Shown here: one piece after another, positions 1-8,028 of the stretch
How the letters are laid out: each line of letters opens with the position of its first letter
Numbering within the stretch: position 1 is the stretch's first letter
Assembly: GCF_004768465.1 (NCBI RefSeq)
Contig: NZ_SRMF01000001.1
Location: 718,232 to 782,231, forward strand
Length of the DNA stretch: 64,000 nt
Direction: 5' to 3'
Source: Natronospirillum operosum
GTDB lineage: Bacteria; Pseudomonadota; Gammaproteobacteria; Pseudomonadales; Natronospirillaceae
The notes under the pieces: generated by a model
What the model was told of the DNA's origin: nothing
The model's database searches: none
What the model saw: the letters and a program-made list of their open reading frames with translations, nothing else
Made by a program: the position numbers and the translations under genes

Positions 1-673
1 ATATGGATCGGATACGCGGCCGGCTGTCTATCATGCGGTCAATCTGTGGGTGCTGGTAGCAGGTGTTGCCGCGGCCCCGATGTATGCCGTAGAAGACCAG
101 GGTGAAGTCCTGGTCCGGTACGTCGCTGTAGGTCCGTTCCAGCCGTCGCCAGCCAAACAGCCGGTCCAGGCGGGCCAGATCGGTGCTGGGCACAGTAAGG
201 CTCGGGCCCGTGAGCGTTCGGCGGCTGAGCGTATTGTCTGAGAGCCAGGACAGAATCGGGTAGCGCAGCGCTGCTATATTGTTGAGGTCCAGCAGAGCAG
301 GATGGGCTTCCAGTTGAGTCAGGCAGGTTTCATCGCGAAAGCCGCTGTGCTTCCAGTCCTCCAGCAGACTGAGCAGATCGGTCAGGGCGTCGGTCAGATC
401 ACCCGGCTCGGGTGTGGGGTCGGTCACTGAGGCGGTTTGGGGCGGCTCCGGCTCGCGTGCAGGCTGTCGGCTGAGCGGAGTTTTCGGTGTATCAGGTCTG
501 TGCACTGCGGTCGAGCGCGCGGTTTCATAGGCCTCGCGGATGCGGGCGAAGGTGTCCGGTGCGTCGTCCGGCCGATGAATCTTGATCAAGCGGCTGTAGG
601 CCTGCCTGATGGTTCGCTTGTCCGCATCGGGCGGTACGTCCAGCACCTGCCACCAGGGGTCTGACCGACTCAT
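1..673 (-). CDS. J-domain co-chaperone, HscC partner (partial, runs off left edge)
   Basis: Reverse-strand reading frame open for 224 codons from the ATG at 673 to the window edge, so the C-terminus is missing. Residues 4-52 form a J-domain: a helix II like IRQAYSRLI, then a loop and FARIREAYE. The loop reads H33-R34-P35-D36; aligned on the helix, the canonical HPD tripeptide becomes RPD. A Pro/Glu-rich linker follows at about 60-85, then an unassigned region. The start codon overlaps the hscC stop (ATGA), so the two are translationally coupled. In E. coli HscC also works with dedicated J-proteins (DjlB/DjlC), which supports a partner role; that is inference from position and family. Confidence 0.82.
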   Translation of the reverse strand, partial: MSRSDPWWQVLDVPPDADKRTIRQAYSRLIKIHRPDDAPDTFARIREAYETARSTAVHRPDTPKTPLSRQPAREPEPPQTASVTDPTPEPGDLTDALTDLLSLLEDWKHSGFRDETCLTQLEAHPALLDLNNIAALRYPILSWLSDNTLSRRTLTGPSLTVPSTDLARLDRLFGWRRLERTYSDVPDQDFTLVFYGIHRGRGNTCYQHPQIDRMIDSRPRIRSI

Positions 674-2352
674 TGCCACCGCCTTGTTTCGAATTCGTCC
701 AGCCAGCGTTGGAAAGCCTCGCGGCCCTGGGTGATCATGTCGTCCTGCTGTGAGGACAGCACCTGATGAAAATGGTCCATCTGTTTGCTCAGGGCAGCTC
801 TGGATTCTCCGAGGGATTGTTCGTAAAGCCGCTCGGCCCGGGCCAGCAGCACCCGGTTGATCTGGTTGTCTCTGGGGTGGACCTTCAGTGTGGCAAGCCG
901 TGCCAGTGCCGCCTCGATGTCCCCCGGCGACATGCGGCCGGGGTGTTGTTCAATGATCAGCCGTTCACTGTGTACTGGCTCCCGGGCCGTGCCCGAGATC
1001 ACAATGACTTCCAACAGGCCGCTGGTATCATAGGTAAAGCGGATATCCACACTGCGTTGCTGACCGGCCTCCGGCAGGGGTATGCGCAGATCTCCGAGAA
1101 ACAGGTTGTTACGCACATATCGGCTTTCCCCCTGATAGACCTGAACCAGTATCTCTTGCTGATCTTCATGGACCGGAAAGAACGTCTTCACCCGACTGAC
1201 CGGCACCGTCTGGTTGCGCTCGATAATGGGCTCGAACAGTTTGTTGGTGACCTGATGGGCATTGTGCACGGCGATACCCAATGAATAGGGCATGACATCG
1301 GTCATGACGATGTCTTCCAGTGCCTGGTTGCGGGCCAGCATGCTGGCCTGAGTGGCTGCGCCCAGGGCGACCACTGTATCCGGGTCAAGCGTCTGACGGG
1401 GAATGCGCCTGAACAACCGTCCGATGAATTTCTGCACGGCGGGCATGCGGGTAGCGCCGCCGACCAGCACGACATCATCGAAGGCGGCAGGAGTCAGGCC
1501 TGCATCCTGAAGCCCGCTCATTATGGGTTCGCGCAGGCGCAACAACAGGGGCTGGGTCAGACTGTCAAAGTCATCCCGTGTCAGCGTGAGGGTCAGTTCA
1601 GGTGTGACCGTCAGGCGCACTGACTGTTCCTGCGTCAGCACACGCTTGGCCTGTTCGGCCAGTTGATACAGGCGGGCGTCTGTCGGCGCTTTTGTACTTT
1701 TTTTTGTCTTGCAGGCATCGCGTAGCCAGTCACGGACCGCCAGGGTGAAATCCTCGCCACCCAACTGGTTGTCACCGGCACTGGCGTGTACTTCAAACAC
1801 GCCGTCGAAGAATTCCAGCAGGGTCACATCAAAGGTGCCGCCGCCCAAGTCCAGAATCAGATACCGATGGTCGTCCTGCCGATCGTGTAGACCATACACC
1901 AGTGCCGCTGCCGTGGGCTCATTGATCAGTCGGGTGACTTCCAGGCCGGCCAGTTGGGCCGCATGTACGGTGGCGCTGCGCTGGGCTTCATTGAAATAGG
2001 CCGGCACACTGATCACCGCCTGGGTCACGGTCGTACCCAGAAACGCTTCCGCATCGGCCTTGAGTGCGGCCAGCACCAGAGATGAAAGCTCTTCAGCCCG
2101 AAACCGATGGGCGCCAAGCACCCACTCCCGATCAGAGCCCATCAGTCTTTTGAAGGCATGCACGGTGAGGTTGGGATGACTGATCAGACGTTCGCGGGCC
2201 GTCTGACCGACCAGCAATTCTCCGTTGTCATCCACACCGACCACCGAGGGTGTCAGCCAGTGACCCAGTGCATTGGGGATCAGCTCCGGCTGGCCGTTGC
2301 GGACAACTGCAATCGCACTGTGAGTGGTGCCAAGATCAATACCAATTTCCAT
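670..2352 (-). CDS. hscC: Hsp70-family chaperone HscC
   Basis: 560 residues, matching the short HscC class (about 556) rather than DnaK (about 640). ATPase motifs are intact: phosphate-1 IDLGTTHS (5-12), VPAYFNEAQR (116-125), INEPTAAALVYG (143-154), phosphate-2 LDLGGGTFDV (167-176) and an adenosine motif VLVGGATRMP near 300. The HscC-like DVMPYSLGI follows near 365. The substrate-binding part is present but the C-terminal lid is short and there is no acidic EEVD-like tail. It is an ATP-dependent cytosolic folding chaperone with few known clients. The stop overlaps the start of the J-domain gene downstream by 4 bp. The closely matching N-terminus supports the ATG at 2352. Confidence 0.93.
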   Translation of the reverse strand: MEIGIDLGTTHSAIAVVRNGQPELIPNALGHWLTPSVVGVDDNGELLVGQTARERLISHPNLTVHAFKRLMGSDREWVLGAHRFRAEELSSLVLAALKADAEAFLGTTVTQAVISVPAYFNEAQRSATVHAAQLAGLEVTRLINEPTAAALVYGLHDRQDDHRYLILDLGGGTFDVTLLEFFDGVFEVHASAGDNQLGGEDFTLAVRDWLRDACKTKKSTKAPTDARLYQLAEQAKRVLTQEQSVRLTVTPELTLTLTRDDFDSLTQPLLLRLREPIMSGLQDAGLTPAAFDDVVLVGGATRMPAVQKFIGRLFRRIPRQTLDPDTVVALGAATQASMLARNQALEDIVMTDVMPYSLGIAVHNAHQVTNKLFEPIIERNQTVPVSRVKTFFPVHEDQQEILVQVYQGESRYVRNNLFLGDLRIPLPEAGQQRSVDIRFTYDTSGLLEVIVISGTAREPVHSERLIIEQHPGRMSPGDIEAALARLATLKVHPRDNQINRVLLARAERLYEQSLGESRAALSKQMDHFHQVLSSQQDDMITQGREAFQRWLDEFETRRWQ

Positions 2353-2457
2353 TGCTCTGTCTTATGCTGGCCTGCGCCCTGCACAAATTACAGAGCCGGA
2401 ACAGATTGAGCAAACAATCCTTCTGTTGGTGCCACCACGACTTTGAGCACCACATGC

Positions 2458-2488
2458 TTGACTTTAAGCTAACTTGAAGTAATAGCCT
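2458..2488 (+). promoter_or_regulatory. MerR-type promoter with 19-bp spacer and palindrome
   Basis: A -35 TTGACT (2458-2463) and a -10 TAGCCT (2483-2488) are separated by 19 bp. The spacer is an imperfect palindrome from 2461 to 2480 with half-sites ACTTTAAG and CTTGAAGT around a central CTAA. Over-long 19-20 bp spacers filled by a palindrome are the signature of promoters controlled by MerR-family activators. No MerR gene lies in the window. The element sits 36 bp before the start of the NAD(P)-binding protein gene at 2524. Confidence 0.6.
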
Positions 2489-2523
2489 GCCTCCCCGGGT
2501 TCATCAATCAGAAGGAGGCAATC

Positions 2524-3144
2524 ATGAAAATAGCAGTCATCGGTTCTACCAGTGCAACAGGGTTGCACCTGGTCGCAAAGGGCGTTCGCCGCGGACATGA
2601 GATTACGGCCTTTTCGAGACGCCCCCAGAAGTTGGCAGGCATTCAGGGGTTAGCCAATGTTGTGGCAGGGAATGGTCTTGATGCCTCCGATGTCAGCAAG
2701 GCCATCGCAGGGCAGGATGCCGTGATTGCGATAGTCGGCTCCAACCCGAAAAGCAGAACAAAAGAAGCCACAGAAGTGATCAGGAATGTGATCAGCGAGA
2801 TGAGAACGGAAGATGTCAGACGACTTCTGTTCGTCAGCTCGTATTTGCTGGAAGCCACACGTCCCCGGATCATGATGCCTGTAATACGATGGTGGCTCAG
2901 AGACAGCCTGGAGGATTTGAAATCTGCCGAGGAGCTTATTACGACCAGTCAGATGAAATGGACGGTGATAAGGCCCACCGAATTGAATGACAAGCCCGAG
3001 ACGAATAAGGTTCGACTGGAGCGCAACAGCCACTTTTCTTCCGGCCCTTATGAAATTTCCAGAAGAGACCTGGCCAATGTCATCCTGGATGAGCTGGAGC
3101 AGGAAAAGTATATCGGGACCAGAGTAATGGTTTCCTGGAGTTGA
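2524..3144 (+). CDS. NAD(P)-binding atypical SDR (NmrA/YwnB-like)
   Basis: 206 residues. The N-terminal Rossmann fold carries a dinucleotide-binding loop GSTSATG at 7-13, a variant of the GATGxxG of atypical SDRs, followed by an SRRPQK segment typical of NADP preference. LLFVSSYLL and a VIRPTEL segment match the NAD(P)H-binding (PF13460-type) family. No YxxxK pair in the classical position, so it may be a redox sensor, a reductase or a binding protein. The start is fixed by a strong GAAGGAGG site 5 nt upstream. Expression is probably under a MerR-family activator (promoter at 2458). It converges on the LysR gene, leaving 17 bp between them. Substrate unknown. Confidence 0.8.
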   Translation: MKIAVIGSTSATGLHLVAKGVRRGHEITAFSRRPQKLAGIQGLANVVAGNGLDASDVSKAIAGQDAVIAIVGSNPKSRTKEATEVIRNVISEMRTEDVRRLLFVSSYLLEATRPRIMMPVIRWWLRDSLEDLKSAEELITTSQMKWTVIRPTELNDKPETNKVRLERNSHFSSGPYEISRRDLANVILDELEQEKYIGTRVMVSWS

Positions 3145-3161
3145 CAGTTCAAGGGGTGGGC

Positions 3162-4076
3162 TCAGGCCCCTTTGCTCTTGTCCAGCATGAACTTCACGAA
3201 TGCCTGCACCTTCGCTGGGAGCTCGCGGCGAGAGGGATAGAGCACGGCCAGCACAGCGCTGGGTGCGTTGCTGTCTTCCCACAAGGGAACCAGTTCCTCG
3301 CGGCGAATTGCATCCTCCAGGAACAGTCTGGGCATGCGCAGTATGCCCAGACCATCGATGGCGGCCTGGCGCAACAGGTGGTCGTTGCTGCTCAGGATAC
3401 TGCTACTCACGCGTACTGCATAGCGGCTGCCATCATCGGCGAGATAAATCCAATCATGTGCGCGTGGGCTCCCAGTGTAAACAAGGCATTCGTGTTCATG
3501 CAGTGCATCGGGTGTGCGGGGCTTACCGTGGCGACTGATGTAGGCGGGGGAGGCACAGGTGACCATGGAAATGTCCTTCAGTTTGCGCATTATCAACGAG
3601 GAATCCCTTGGCGCTGATATGCGGATGACAGCGTCGAATCGCTCTTCAACGAGGTCTACCATGCGGTTGCTCAAGTCGAGATCCAGGCTGATGTCCGGGT
3701 AACTGCGTCGGAACTCACCGAGGTATCTCGACAGGATTTCGGCGCCGTAGAAGGGTGGCGCACTGATTCGAAGGCGTCCCCCTGGTCGGTCCGCATGCTC
3801 CGTCACCTCCTGCTCCGCTTCCAGAAGTTCAGAAAGCGCTCGTGAAGCTCGCTTGTAGTAAGCATCGCCGGCTTCGGTTAATGCCAGCCGACGGGTAGTT
3901 CGGTGCAGAAGTCGAGCGCCCAGCCGGCTCTCAAGGCGGCTTATGTATTTGCTGACCGCCCCTTTTGATAGCTCGAGCGCATCGGCAGCCGCAGTGAAAC
4001 TCCCCGTCTCCACCACCCGGCAGAATACTGCTCCATCCGATATCTGTGGAATTTTCTGTATTGATTGTTTCTGCAT
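3162..4076 (-). CDS. LysR-family transcriptional regulator
   Basis: 304 residues from the ATG at 4076; an upstream in-frame extension exists, but the helix-turn-helix starts about 13 residues after this Met, as in the family. Winged HTH: VETGSFTAAADAL, SKGAVSKYISRLE, GARLLHRTTRRLALTEAG. A periplasmic-binding-like effector domain occupies about 90-300. Divergently transcribed from the SDR gene at 4193, with a nested palindrome between them, so it very likely controls that gene and itself. The inducer is unknown. It resembles the large group of LysR regulators paired with short-chain dehydrogenases. Confidence 0.9.
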   Translation of the reverse strand: MQKQSIQKIPQISDGAVFCRVVETGSFTAAADALELSKGAVSKYISRLESRLGARLLHRTTRRLALTEAGDAYYKRASRALSELLEAEQEVTEHADRPGGRLRISAPPFYGAEILSRYLGEFRRSYPDISLDLDLSNRMVDLVEERFDAVIRISAPRDSSLIMRKLKDISMVTCASPAYISRHGKPRTPDALHEHECLVYTGSPRAHDWIYLADDGSRYAVRVSSSILSSNDHLLRQAAIDGLGILRMPRLFLEDAIRREELVPLWEDSNAPSAVLAVLYPSRRELPAKVQAFVKFMLDKSKGA

Positions 4077-4085
4077 GGAAACGAT

Positions 4086-4130
4086 CCTATTACGTGGGGA
4101 TAGTTTATGGCAACTCGGGAAACTAATAGG
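4086..4130. promoter_or_regulatory. Nested inverted repeats, candidate LysR operator
   Basis: Outer perfect 7-bp arms CCTATTA (4086-4092) and TAATAGG (4124-4130) enclose inner perfect 6-bp arms TAGTTT (4101-4106) and AAACTA (4120-4125); the right arms overlap by 2 bp. They lie in the 116-bp gap between the LysR gene (start 4076) and the SDR gene (start 4193), the place expected for LysR recognition and activation sites. No direct evidence of binding. Confidence 0.5.
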
Positions 4131-4192
4131 CTGCTTCTGTCGAGCCGCAAGAGGCCGAGTTTCAATACCTTGATTTTTCAGGAGCAAACATT

Positions 4193-4933
4193 ATGAGTTC
4201 ACTCGAAGGAAAAGCTGTGCTGGTCACTGGCGGAAGCAGAGGGATCGGAGCGGCCATCGCCATGCGTGCGGCAGCCGAGGGTGCCGCAGTCGCTCTTACC
4301 TACAACAGGTCCCCCGAACAAGCCAGGAAAGTCGTCCGCTCTATCGAGGAGGCTGGGGGCAAGGCATTTGCGCTTTACGCCGACGTGGCTGACCCAGAGT
4401 CGGTCTCCTCGGTGGTCGACCAGGCTGCTGCCCGTCTGGGTGGACTGGATATTCTGGTCAACAATGCCGGGATATTTCCGTACGGTATGATTGATGAGTT
4501 TACCCTCGAGGATTACGAGAACACCATGGCTATCCATACCCGTTCGGTATTCGTCGCCGTACAGGCGGCTCTCCGTCACATTGGTGAAGGCGGGCGCATC
4601 ATCAGTATCGGCAGCAGCCTGGTGGAACGGATCCCCTATCCGGGAATCAGTCTGTATGCCATGAGCAAATCGGCTCTGGTCGGCTTCACCAAGGGTTTGG
4701 CTCGAGATCTGGGTCCACGAGGTATTACCGCTACAGTGGTTCATCCGGGTTCCACGGATACCGAAATGAACCCGGCGGACGGTGATGGCGCCGATGAGGA
4801 ACGCGCGTTGACGGCTCTGGGCCGCTACGCTACTGCCAACGACATCGCCGCCACGGTTGTCCACCTGGCAGGTCCCGGGGGTGCTTACATCACGGGTACC
4901 GCCATCACCGTTGACGGCGGTGTGACGGCATGA
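4193..4933 (+). CDS. SDR-family oxidoreductase
   Basis: 246 residues, classical short-chain dehydrogenase. Cofactor loop TGGSRGIG (12-19), structural NNAG (90-93), catalytic Ser142 and Y155-AMS-K159. The position usually held by the tetrad Asn (family AIN.RSVF) reads AIHTRSVF, so His115 may replace it; this may alter but need not abolish activity. The C-terminus ends ITGTAITVDGG as in 3-oxoacyl-ACP reductase-like SDRs. Preceded by an AGGAGC ribosome site. Divergent from the LysR regulator that probably controls it. Substrate cannot be told from sequence. Confidence 0.9.
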   Translation: MSSLEGKAVLVTGGSRGIGAAIAMRAAAEGAAVALTYNRSPEQARKVVRSIEEAGGKAFALYADVADPESVSSVVDQAAARLGGLDILVNNAGIFPYGMIDEFTLEDYENTMAIHTRSVFVAVQAALRHIGEGGRIISIGSSLVERIPYPGISLYAMSKSALVGFTKGLARDLGPRGITATVVHPGSTDTEMNPADGDGADEERALTALGRYATANDIAATVVHLAGPGGAYITGTAITVDGGVTA

Positions 4934-5004
4934 CCTTCGGTCAGGAGACCGGCCACCTGCGAGAGCGTAAGGTTGACCGCCATGCAGGCCCGGGCCGAAC
5001 GCGA

Positions 5005-5209
5005 GCCTGGGCCATCCTGCTGGCGGCTGGTCTGCGCGCTCCGGAAACTGCCGGTGGGCACGGCCTATGCGGTCTGGGTGGGTATCGGTGCAGTTGGGGT
5101 TGCCGCTGTTGGTATGATATTTTTTCGCGAGCGAGTGTCTGCTGGGCGACTGATCAGCCTGGGTTTGATTGTTGCGGGTGTCGGCGGGTTAAAGCTGATA
5201 GGTGGCTGA
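5005..5209 (+). pseudogene. Remnant of SMR (SugE/EmrE-like) efflux gene
   Basis: The frame ending at 5209 encodes [10 protein letters not shown], then [16 protein letters not shown] and the final helix ending GLKLIGG, which is the second half of a SugE-type small multidrug transporter. The first half is missing: only a short [10 protein letters not shown] stretch resembling its first helix survives, in a different frame (5005-5034), just before the conserved part. About 50 residues and the family's essential membrane Glu are gone, consistent with an internal deletion plus frameshift. It lies 3' of the SDR gene. Confidence 0.7.
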
Positions 5210-5258
5210 CTGATCCAGCAGTTGGTTGGGTATTGTGAAATAACTAGGCGAAGCTGTC

Positions 5259-5576
5259 ATGAACAAGGAAGTTGATCGCAGGCTGTTGGCATATATTCAG
5301 TACGAAGGCTCCTCAGAGGTCTGTATTGATATTGTGGAAATCTCCAGGAGGAGCACTTCGTTTCATTATCAGGGCATCGCCTGGAACAGACCACCCAATT
5401 TCATCGGCCAGGACAACTGCACGGATGCGCATGGCAACAAGTGCAGAATTGCACCGCTCAACCGGAACCACACCCCAGTTTGGGCAGAAAGTGCAGATGT
5501 TGTGGTGAATGACAATGCCAAAGGACACTACCATCTGTGGCTGGCAGGCAAGATCAAGCCTGCAGGCAAGGAATGA
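5259..5576 (+). CDS. Hypothetical protein, 105 aa
   Basis: Not recognised. The predicted product is soluble, without signal peptide or membrane helix, and has two Cys in DNCTDAHGNKC. It ends 1 bp before the start of the DUF5071-like gene, suggesting one transcript. No good ribosome site is seen before the ATG. The sequence and the company of small immunity-like proteins would fit an orphan toxin/immunity or defence-related pair, but nothing proves this. Confidence 0.5.
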   Translation: MNKEVDRRLLAYIQYEGSSEVCIDIVEISRRSTSFHYQGIAWNRPPNFIGQDNCTDAHGNKCRIAPLNRNHTPVWAESADVVVNDNAKGHYHLWLAGKIKPAGKE

Positions 5577-5577
5577 C

Positions 5578-6003
5578 ATGCCTGATTCTGCCGAGGGAAA
5601 ACCACCAGCCATGAGGCTGGTCCCGAAAGACAAGGGCGACTTGGAGGCCTGTGACAATCTGCAGATGGCGTCGGATGCAGAGCTGACTCCCTATCTGACT
5701 GAACTGCTCGAATGTCTGCAGGACATCAATTGGCCGATTGCTTTCCCGGTCTCGGTTAGGCTGTCTACCATGGGCGTGGAGCTGGTGAAGCCGACTCTGG
5801 ACATACTCAATAGCGACGACGAGGTGTGGAAGTACTGGATTGTCTCCCACTTTCTGCACCAGGTGAGGCCTGCAGTACTTGCACCGCTGAGATTCAAGCT
5901 CAATGCCATGAAGTCAAAACCGACCCGGCCCGAGATCGAGGAAGAGGTATTCGATGCTGTGTGTGAGTTGCTTGCAGAGAGACCTGACAGGCGAGGTTCA
6001 TAA
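5578..6003 (+). CDS. DUF5071-like small protein
   Basis: 141 residues from the ATG at 5578 (AAGGAATG upstream). The conserved core runs LVPKDKGDLEACDNL, LTELLECLQDINWPIAF, then DDEVWKYWIVSHFL, the pattern of DUF5071, a helical-repeat-like family often found beside polymorphic-toxin or immunity genes. Function is unknown. Probably co-transcribed with the 105-aa gene just upstream. Convergent with the UPF0175-like gene, 7 bp away. An alternative start is Met12 (5611). Confidence 0.7.
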   Translation: MPDSAEGKPPAMRLVPKDKGDLEACDNLQMASDAELTPYLTELLECLQDINWPIAFPVSVRLSTMGVELVKPTLDILNSDDEVWKYWIVSHFLHQVRPAVLAPLRFKLNAMKSKPTRPEIEEEVFDAVCELLAERPDRRGS

Positions 6004-6010
6004 AATGCCC

Positions 6011-6247
6011 TTAGAAGTCCGTCAAGTTGTCAATCTCTTCCTGAAAGTCATCGATACCGTAGTTCACATATTGGCCGTATTTTTCCAACAACCCATGGAA
6101 CTCGATTTCTGATGTACCAAGAATTTTCCCGCCCTGGACGCCATTGATTTTCTTTGCCTTGTAGAGGCAAACCGACAAAAACTCCAGCATCTCGCTGTCG
6201 TCAAATCCGGTAGTATCAGCCACTGCATCAGGAATCTCCAGCTTCAT
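6011..6247 (-). CDS. UPF0175-like small protein (antitoxin-like)
   Basis: 78 residues. The middle, FLSVCLYKAKKINGVQGGKI then LGTSEIEFHGLLEKYG and VNYGIDDFQEEI, fits the UPF0175 family, in which a ribbon/helix-type protein often acts as an antitoxin of a type II pair. Preceded on its strand by AGGTGAGG, 5 nt before the ATG. No PIN-domain or other toxin gene is adjacent, so this copy appears to be an orphan. Confidence 0.72.
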   Translation of the reverse strand: MKLEIPDAVADTTGFDDSEMLEFLSVCLYKAKKINGVQGGKILGTSEIEFHGLLEKYGQYVNYGIDDFQEEIDNLTDF

Positions 6248-6305
6248 CGTTGCCTCACCTTGGTCCCATCAGCTCACCGATTGGGTTATGGGTAGTGGAA
6301 AGGAG

Positions 6306-6335
6306 GCCCGCCTGCAAACAGGGGCGGGCTTTTTT
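6306..6335 (+). terminator. Rho-independent terminator
   Basis: Stem GCCCGCC (6306-6312) and GGCGGGC (6323-6329), 10-nt loop, followed by six T (6330-6335). It acts on plus-strand transcripts, yet the nearest plus-strand gene ends 300 bp earlier at 6003 and the gene between is on the minus strand. It may end read-through from 5259-6003 or be left over from a lost gene. The rest of 6248-6474 shows nothing else clear. Confidence 0.8.
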
Positions 6336-6474
6336 GTGAAGCGGTTGGCTTTGTTGGAGGCAGCGTGAGATAGCAACGGCTAATCGAAACCATCGGCGTT
6401 GACTGCCATCCAACCCGATGACACAGTGCTTTGGATTTTTCAGCCCAGTTTCCCCGCAGGCAAGGAGCCCCGCC

Positions 6475-7071
6475 ATGACCAAACGTATTGTCACTGAAAT
6501 GTACCGTGCTGTTGCTGACACATTGTCGACGCTGCCCGAATCCGAAATCGCTGACATCTACGCCCTCTCGTTCTTCATCTACGATGAATGCGACGACCCC
6601 CGACATCCGACACTCACACTCGGCTATAACACCCAGAACCAGTGGCGCAGCGAGCTCTCCGAGGATTCAGACCCCGAGGCTTCAGATTCGCAGGAAGCCA
6701 AGTGGAATTATGCCTTCTGGATACAGAACACTCTCCTTGTCTTCGGGGAGGAGGGGCAGCCATCGGCAGACACGGTTACCCGCTGGGTGTCCGAGCTTGG
6801 ATTGTTGTACACGGATGCCGACGAAGAAGCAGACTTTGAGCGGTGTCTGGAGATAGGTCGTGACATCACGGAACACTTCGTTCAGGTGGTCTGCGAGGTG
6901 GCTTCGGCCCTGCACGAGCAGGGTGTGGTACGGAAAGTTTTCGGACGGAATGTGCCGATCATCATTCATGAGCTCGAGTATGATGAACAGATCGCCGCGC
7001 AGACCGAGCGCTCGAACCCGCCCGGGGTCGCTGCCGAGTTCGTGAACTGGGTTCGATACGACTGGATATGA
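6475..7071 (+). CDS. Hypothetical protein, 198 aa (DUF4303-like)
   Basis: Starts at the ATG at 6475, preceded by AAGGAG; the frame is open further upstream but without a ribosome site. The segment IADIYALSFFIYDECDD followed by LTLGYNTQ resembles DUF4303-type proteins seen in polymorphic-toxin immunity loci. The product is acidic, soluble, without signal peptide. Function unknown. The similarity is judged by eye and is weak. Confidence 0.6.
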   Translation: MTKRIVTEMYRAVADTLSTLPESEIADIYALSFFIYDECDDPRHPTLTLGYNTQNQWRSELSEDSDPEASDSQEAKWNYAFWIQNTLLVFGEEGQPSADTVTRWVSELGLLYTDADEEADFERCLEIGRDITEHFVQVVCEVASALHEQGVVRKVFGRNVPIIIHELEYDEQIAAQTERSNPPGVAAEFVNWVRYDWI

Positions 7072-7087
7072 CACCGTGGTGAATGGA

Positions 7088-7351
7088 ATGACGAAAAACA
7101 CCTACCAGTATGGCAATGCTCGAGCCGAGGTGGAAGACGCCTCCGGGCTTTCCGGCGTATTGTGCAAGGACGTCGACGGAGACTACTTCTTTCGGGTGTA
7201 CCAGCCGGATCACTCGTACACCGACTACGAACTGAACCATGACGACCTGCCCGTCACGATAGATCAGAACGCCCTGGCATCGCTATACAAAGTCGAGGGC
7301 CATCACGTGCTGGATCACAGCCCGGAGGTTCTGGGGCTGAGCAAGGTCTGA
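7088..7351 (+). CDS. Hypothetical protein, 87 aa
   Basis: Begins at the ATG at 7088; an in-frame GTG at 7076 is another possible start. Contains YFFRVYQPDHSYTDYELNH and ends DHSPEVLGLSKV. I do not recognise the family. It follows the 198-aa gene by 16 bp and is probably in the same transcript. Soluble, acidic, no signal peptide. Confidence 0.55.
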   Translation: MTKNTYQYGNARAEVEDASGLSGVLCKDVDGDYFFRVYQPDHSYTDYELNHDDLPVTIDQNALASLYKVEGHHVLDHSPEVLGLSKV

Positions 7352-7383
7352 GCATTGGCAGCCCTTGAACCCGCCAGGGGGAC

Positions 7384-7896
7384 ATGATGGAAAGCTACCA
7401 TATCGAGCTTGCTGAAGCTGATCAGATTGCCTGTCTGCAGGCGATAGAGTTGGCTGCTGCCCAGCGGTTTCCGGAGCCATTGTTGCCGGCATCGGTGCGA
7501 GAGCAGGTATCGTCGCGGCAGGAGTTGATGGACGCCCGGCGTCGTGGCCAGTTATGGGTGGCGGCAGGTGCCGGCCGCCAGCCGGTCGGCTTCGCCATGG
7601 CCTCTGTTGCCGACGATATGGCCTTTCTGATGGAGGTGGATGTGCATCCGGATCATCAGGGGCGTGGCCTTGGGCGGGCTCTGGTCAATACGGTTGTTGG
7701 CTGGGCGTCGGGCCTGGCCTTGTCCGGTGTAGTGTTGACCACCTTTCAGAATGTGCCCTGGAATGCGCCGTTTTACGAGAAGCTGGGGTTTCGCATGCTG
7801 ACAGAGAACGAGATGCCCGAGTGGCTGCGGCAGAAGCTGGAAGAAGAAAGAACGCTGGGGTTGAAGGAACGCGTTGCAATGAAGCTTTCCTGTTGA
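7384..7896 (+). CDS. GNAT-family N-acetyltransferase
   Basis: 170 residues. The acetyl-CoA binding motif A is clear: MEVDVHPDHQGRGLGRAL (about 80-97), with QGRGLG as the pyrophosphate loop, and NVPWNAPFYEKLGF as the C-terminal motif B. This layout is that of a small standalone acetyltransferase of unknown substrate. GGGGGA precedes two adjacent ATGs (7384, 7387), either of which may be used. 32 bp after the 87-aa gene, so possibly co-transcribed. Confidence 0.88.
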   Translation: MMESYHIELAEADQIACLQAIELAAAQRFPEPLLPASVREQVSSRQELMDARRRGQLWVAAGAGRQPVGFAMASVADDMAFLMEVDVHPDHQGRGLGRALVNTVVGWASGLALSGVVLTTFQNVPWNAPFYEKLGFRMLTENEMPEWLRQKLEEERTLGLKERVAMKLSC

Positions 7897-8028
7897 ACCG
7901 CCATGCAGCGAAAACAGGACAGCATTGCGCCCTTGAACAGCACTGACACTGTTCAATTTTATCTGGACAGATCATCGGCCAGCGCCTAGCCTCAAATCAA
8001 TGATAACCGGAATAAGGCACGTTCGCTG

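Noticed and set aside
4973..5209. 78-codon ORF as an intact SMR transporter
   Set aside because: Only the last two helices are present, with no first helix and no essential Glu; better read as a remnant.
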